Assembly (NCBI GenBank): GCA_022703115.1
Contig: JAKLEK010000044.1
Location: forward strand, 1 to 9,646
Direction of reading: 5' to 3'
Length of the DNA: 9,646 nt
Source of the DNA: Elusimicrobiota bacterium
Lineage (GTDB): Bacteria; Elusimicrobiota; Elusimicrobia; Elusimicrobiales; UBA9959
Position numbers and translations under genes: made by a program. The notes under the pieces are model-generated. The model was not told the origin of the DNA, did no database searches, and saw nothing but the letters and a program-made list of their open reading frames with translations. This document shows positions 6,496-9,646 of this stretch, in pieces (positions within the stretch are counted from its first letter, which is position 1; each line of letters begins with the position of its first letter).

Positions 6496-7875
6496 TCAAC
6501 GGAAGAATTCATGGTGGATGGCTGATTGGGCGCGACGCCGGTCGCGCCTGCGGACCACCAGGTAGACCGCCGCTTCGGACGGGCCCGAGGCCGACAGCTT
6601 TATGTTTATGCCCTTCCCGGCCAGCACCCCGGCGATCCTGGCGAGTATGCCGCACCGTTCACGTATGCCTTCCCCGACCGCCGCCAGCAGGGCCGCGTCC
6701 CCGTCCCCCTTCACCGATTCCACGGCCGGCAGGGCCAGGCGTTTCAGGACGCGCACCGCCTTCTCCAGGTCGGACCCGGAGAGCAGGATGGTTATGGCCG
6801 TCTGGGCGGTTATAACGGACAGGATGTTTATGCCCGCCGCGTCCAGAGCGGCGGTGGCGCGCGCCATTACGCCGGACCTCGCGCCGAGCCCTGGGCCGTC
6901 CAGGCGCAGTATGCCTATCCGGTCCGTAGAGGCTATGCTTTTTATCACGTTCCGGCTTACCCTGCGCCGGTCGTCTATGAGCGAACCGGGGCGGCGTCCT
7001 GCTCCCTGGCCGTGCAGGTTCATTATCCGTATGGCTATGTCGGTCCCCGCCAGCGGTTCCATGGTGCGGGAATGCAGTATCTTCGCGCCGAAGTAAGCCA
7101 GCTCGGACGCTTCGCGGCGTGAAAGCCGCCGTACCGGCACGGCATCCGGCACCGCCTTGGGGTCGGAGCTCATGAAGCCGTCCACGTCCTTCCAGATGTC
7201 CAGCGAGGCGGCGCCGGCGCAGCGGGCTATGGCCGCCGCCGAATAGTCGCTTCCTCCCCGTCCCAGAAGGTTCACCTTCCCGTCCGGTGAAACGCCGTAA
7301 AACCCCGGCACTATGTAGACCTTGCGCGCGCCGAACCTTCCTTTTAGCCGTCGCCTTGAAGCTCCGTAATCTATGCCGGCGTTGCCGAACTCTCCGTCCG
7401 TTATAAGCCCGATGTCCTCCGGCAGGGCCTCCTCGCAGTCCACTCCCTCGGCCTTCAGCAGAGAGGACAGGAGGCGGGAAGAGAGCCGCTCCCCGTAGCT
7501 GAGGATCAGGTCTTCCGCGAATTCAGGGGTCTGTCCCAGGAAATGTATGCCTTTGAGGTAGCGTTCCAGCTCCTTCAGGCGGGAGGAAACGCCGGCCATG
7601 ACCTGGGCGAGCTTTTCCGGGTCGTCCAGGAAATTCTCCGCTATCTCGCGCTTGGTCGAGAGGAGGAAGCGCCGGAGTCCGTCGATAAGGGCGGCGTCGT
7701 CCTTTACCGAGCGCGCGACCTCCGCAAGCCTGTCGGTGAGGCCGTAAAGCGCCGAGACCACTACGATGAGCGGGGTCGGGTAGCGCTTGATTATATCCGC
7801 TATCAGACGCATGTCGCGGCTGGTCTTCATGTCCGAACCGCCGAATTTGACCACGATGGGTTTTTGTATCGTCAT
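6496..7875 (-). CDS. lysC: Aspartate kinase with two C-terminal ACT domains
   Basis: It phosphorylates L-aspartate with ATP, the first step towards lysine, threonine, methionine and diaminopimelate. The 459-residue length fits monofunctional aspartokinases of the E. coli LysC type (about 450). The kinase domain (about 5-290) shows KFGGS (10-14), SYGER (126-130), GFYG (191-194), GRGGSDYSA (205-213), DVDGFMSSDPK (230-240) and YFGAKILHSRT (261-271). Two ACT regulatory domains follow at about 315-385 and 392-455, with GINILSV and GINIKLS at the equivalent strands; these normally bind lysine, threonine or other end products. The first motif departs from the usual KFGGTSV, reading KFGGSDM, which may mark a divergent branch. 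It is the third gene of a minus-strand set with UPF0280 and HcyBio, 18 bases after UPF0280, suggesting it feeds aspartyl phosphate into homocysteine synthesis. The start is supported by a strong ribosome site. Confidence 0.93.
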   Translation of the reverse strand: MTIQKPIVVKFGGSDMKTSRDMRLIADIIKRYPTPLIVVVSALYGLTDRLAEVARSVKDDAALIDGLRRFLLSTKREIAENFLDDPEKLAQVMAGVSSRLKELERYLKGIHFLGQTPEFAEDLILSYGERLSSRLLSSLLKAEGVDCEEALPEDIGLITDGEFGNAGIDYGASRRRLKGRFGARKVYIVPGFYGVSPDGKVNLLGRGGSDYSAAAIARCAGAASLDIWKDVDGFMSSDPKAVPDAVPVRRLSRREASELAYFGAKILHSRTMEPLAGTDIAIRIMNLHGQGAGRRPGSLIDDRRRVSRNVIKSIASTDRIGILRLDGPGLGARSGVMARATAALDAAGINILSVITAQTAITILLSGSDLEKAVRVLKRLALPAVESVKGDGDAALLAAVGEGIRERCGILARIAGVLAGKGINIKLSASGPSEAAVYLVVRRRDRRRAQSAIHHEFFR

Positions 7876-7882
7876 GGCTTGA

Positions 7883-7888
7883 TCACCT
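7883..7888 (-). promoter_or_regulatory. Ribosome binding site of the aspartokinase gene
   Basis: On the minus strand AGGTGA lies 7 bases before the ATG at 7875. It is the clearest Shine-Dalgarno in the window, sits in the 18-base gap after the UPF0280 stop, and fixes the aspartokinase start. Confidence 0.75.
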
Positions 7889-7893
7889 GGAGT

Positions 7894-8622
7894 TCATAGC
7901 TTTACCACCTTGATTTCCCCGCGGACGCCTATGGCGTCGCCGACTATCACCGCGCATCCTTTTATGCCGGGCTGCCTTCCGGCGTACTCCAGGGCGGCGG
8001 GGATGTCCTCCCTGGTCCGGACCATGTTCCCTACCGCCGTGGCGAAAGCGTCGGCGGCCGCGGCCGTTACGGCAAGGACCGTCGCCGCGTCGGCTTTGCC
8101 GAAACTCAGGGAATGTCCCACCGTTCCGGACGAGGTGCACAGGCCGCATCCGCCGCCCGCTTGGACTTCGTAGGCAAGTTTGCCGGAGAAAGCCGAGCTC
8201 CCGGCGAACACTTCGGCCAGTACCGGCCGTTCCGAGTCCAGGAAAAGGTCGCCGCCGTTCTCGATCAGGACTTCCGGTACATGCTTAAGCAGTTCCCTCC
8301 CCACCGCTTCGGCTATGGCTCCGGCGACCGCGGCCATGGGGCCGACCCCGGCCGGCCGGGACGCCGCCAGCATCTCGCGCGCGACCGGCGGAGCGGAGTC
8401 GTCGTCCGGCAGAGGCGAAAGCGAGGTCAGAAAGCCGCGGTTCCGCGATATATAGTCTTCCAGCTGTCCGCGCAGTTCCAGAACCTTTCCGAGAGCGACG
8501 GGCTCCAGGTCCGGATCGGCCGATACCCACAGGTCGGTGTCGCGGCAGAGGACGCGGAAGGACCTCCCGCCGGCCCCCAGGCCGGAGCGGTAGGCGCGCG
8601 GGACGAAGAGGGGTGTTTTCAT
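7894..8622 (-). CDS. UPF0280 family protein (COG2122, ApbE-like fold)
   Basis: This is a 242-residue member of UPF0280/COG2122, related to the ApbE flavin-transferase superfamily. Its reaction is not established; in methanogens and other anaerobes it is linked to homocysteine biosynthesis together with COG1900 (HcyBio) proteins, to my recollection with genetic support in Methanosarcina. Family stretches are visible: AGVGPMAAVAGAIAEAVG (91-108), VLIENGGDLFL (118-128), and GLCTSSGTVGHSLSFGKADA (160-179) followed by ADAFATAVGN (190-199). No signal peptide or membrane segment is apparent. The frame is open further upstream, but the ATG at 8622 is chosen because it overlaps the HcyBio stop as ATGA and because the 31 extra residues are low-complexity and look like antisense to nothing known in the family. 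The overlap implies translational coupling with HcyBio. Confidence 0.88.
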   Translation of the reverse strand: MKTPLFVPRAYRSGLGAGGRSFRVLCRDTDLWVSADPDLEPVALGKVLELRGQLEDYISRNRGFLTSLSPLPDDDSAPPVAREMLAASRPAGVGPMAAVAGAIAEAVGRELLKHVPEVLIENGGDLFLDSERPVLAEVFAGSSAFSGKLAYEVQAGGGCGLCTSSGTVGHSLSFGKADAATVLAVTAAAADAFATAVGNMVRTREDIPAALEYAGRQPGIKGCAVIVGDAIGVRGEIKVVKL

Positions 8623-9646
8623 GGCGCTGTCTCGTTCAGCGGCTTGAGCGGCGGTCCGGACGCCGGCAGCGCGGCTACCGGGTCCGTCAGCAGGAAGCGG
8701 CCGCCCGCTATCCACTCTTTCAGCGCCGCCGCTATTTCCCGGGCGCGGACGATGTTGGAAAGCGGAGCGGTCGGTATTCTGCGTCCGCCTATGGAGATCG
8801 AGCCTGAACGCAGTTCGGCGTAGCTTACCTCAGCTATGACATCCGCTTTCCTGTTCGGATATGAAGAAGAATAATCGACGACCGGCGCGAAAATCTCGGA
8901 ATCGCGTACGAGAGCGTTGCGGAGTATGTCCTCGGACAGGATGGGGATAGGCACCCCGATGCCTACGGCAAGCGAGGTCCCATAGCCCCTGAAGGCGACC
9001 CCGGAAAGGAAACGGGGCGACATTCCCTTCAGGTCCCCGATCACCGCCAAAGTGCCCGCGGGCCGCCTGGGAACGCCGTTCTCTCCTCGCGGCGCCGAAG
9101 CGTTGAACTGGGTTCCCGGCCAGGCCACGTAGCCGACCCCTCCGCCCAGGAATACTCTCGTGCCTATACCTATGGTTTTGTAGAGGGGATCCTTCAGCAA
9201 CGGGGACAATTGTCCCGCGCTGCAGTAGTTCGCGTTCGCCATGCCCGGCCTGAGCGTACCCATGTAGGTATAAAGCGTCCTGTCGGAAAGATTCACTGCC
9301 ACGTTGTAGTTCTGATAGCAGTTGCGCGGGTTGAAGAGAACCGCTTCGTTCACGGTCGCGAGGCTTATCAGGGTGTCTATGGAGCGGCGCGGGTAGCAGT
9401 CGGTCCCGCAGGCTTCGGCCCTGAGCCGCACGCTTTTGCCGGCGGCCAGCTCGGATATAACGTGTCCGCCTCCGTATTCGAACTTCGCCGTCTCATCTCC
9501 CCCGGCCGGGCCGGCGCAGGCGGTGGCGAGGATGTGCTGGCAGAGGACATCCTTCGGACCGGGGCCGCGCGGTTCGCCGTCCAGCGTGTGGGCGCGGACG
9601 GCATCCAGCGCGGCCTGGCATTCGACGACCTCGAAGCGGTTGGCCG
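8619..9646 (-). CDS. Homocysteine biosynthesis protein HcyBio (DUF39, COG1900), N-terminus absent or replaced
   Basis: DUF39/HcyBio proteins act with a NIL/ferredoxin partner to insert sulfide-derived sulfur into aspartate semialdehyde, giving homocysteine in anaerobes that lack the acyl-homoserine route. About 286 residues (from base 9479 down) match the family: YGGGHV, then GTDCYPRRSIDT with its conserved cysteine, FNPRNCYQNYNVAVNLSDRT, YTYMGTLRPGMANANYCSAG, IGIGTRVFLGGGVGYVAWPG, AGTLAVIGDLKGMSPRFLSG, APVVDYSSSYPN and IAGGRFLLTDPVA near the end. The open frame runs on to the window edge, so the GTG at 9431 is internal and the true start is unseen. Upstream of about 9507 the encoded sequence no longer looks like HcyBio; the usual first hundred or so residues, including a second conserved Cys in a CSSG-type motif, are not present within the window. 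The stop overlaps the UPF0280 start. Confidence 0.85.
   Translation of the reverse strand, partial: ANRFEVVECQAALDAVRAHTLDGEPRGPGPKDVLCQHILATACAGPAGGDETAKFEYGGGHVISELAAGKSVRLRAEACGTDCYPRRSIDTLISLATVNEAVLFNPRNCYQNYNVAVNLSDRTLYTYMGTLRPGMANANYCSAGQLSPLLKDPLYKTIGIGTRVFLGGGVGYVAWPGTQFNASAPRGENGVPRRPAGTLAVIGDLKGMSPRFLSGVAFRGYGTSLAVGIGVPIPILSEDILRNALVRDSEIFAPVVDYSSSYPNRKADVIAEVSYAELRSGSISIGGRRIPTAPLSNIVRAREIAAALKEWIAGGRFLLTDPVAALPASGPPLKPLNETAP
9507..9644 (-). other. Lhr-like (ligase-associated DEXH helicase) segment fused in frame ahead of HcyBio
   Basis: The 46 codons here read like the region just after the helicase core in ligase-associated Lhr proteins, where family members carry ANRFEV.ECRAALDA, then a variable linker, then DVLAQHxLGxACAxP. 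In this window the pieces are ANRFEVVECQAALDAV, DGEPRGPGPKDVLCQHILA and TACAGP. The likeness then stops and HcyBio sequence starts within about ten codons. The frame is open across the join. This rests on remembered family patterns, not an alignment. A GC palindrome, CCGGCC-G-GGCCGG (9502-9514), lies at the join. Confidence 0.6.

Noticed and set aside
8623..8715. N-terminal extension of UPF0280 starting at 8715
   Set aside because: The added residues do not resemble the family, and the ATGA overlap with the HcyBio stop gives a better start at 8622.
8113..8823. Plus-strand open frame opposite UPF0280 and HcyBio
   Set aside because: The minus strand has clear family motifs across this stretch; the plus-strand product is a low-complexity Gly/Arg/Ala sequence.
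9377..9604. 75-codon minus-strand frame overlapping the HcyBio/Lhr join, considered as a frameshifted HcyBio N-terminus
   Set aside because: Its translation is Pro/Ser/Arg-rich and has none of the HcyBio N-terminal motifs, so a simple frameshift does not explain the missing region.

Overview
The window looks like a piece of a GC-rich (roughly 60%), Gram-negative-type bacterial genome. An anaerobic lifestyle is suggested by a DUF39/HcyBio homocysteine-biosynthesis protein next to its usual UPF0280 partner. Gene-family makeup alone does not give the phylum. The window shows two oppositely oriented blocks that converge on a small RNA-and-repeat region.

Plus-strand block (2-5887): the C-terminal part of an AzgA-type NCS2 purine permease (5' end outside the window), a complete RecG helicase, and a 1033-residue cytoplasmic hybrid sensor kinase with five PAS-type domains, a histidine-kinase core and a terminal receiver. 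These genes are close together (gaps of 45 and 18 bases) and could be co-transcribed, but their functions are unrelated.

Central region (5888-6495): a 67-residue cysteine-rich small protein, a tRNA-Arg with the unusual anticodon GCG, a pair of imperfect tandem repeats, a broken copy of the tRNA 5' half, and a 55-base imperfect palindrome right behind the aspartokinase gene. All genes here are on the minus strand.

Minus-strand operon (9646 down to 6496): a HcyBio/DUF39 protein, then UPF0280 (4-base ATGA overlap), then an aspartate kinase (18-base gap, good ribosome binding site). Together they fit one route: aspartate is phosphorylated, reduced to aspartate semialdehyde (that enzyme is not in the window), and sulfur is inserted to give homocysteine without homoserine acylation. 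The most surprising feature is at the right edge. Upstream of about 9507 the HcyBio reading frame no longer resembles HcyBio and instead reads like an internal segment of a ligase-associated Lhr-type DEXH helicase. This is either a gene-truncating rearrangement or a chimeric assembly join, and the missing HcyBio N-terminus carries a cysteine thought to be catalytic.
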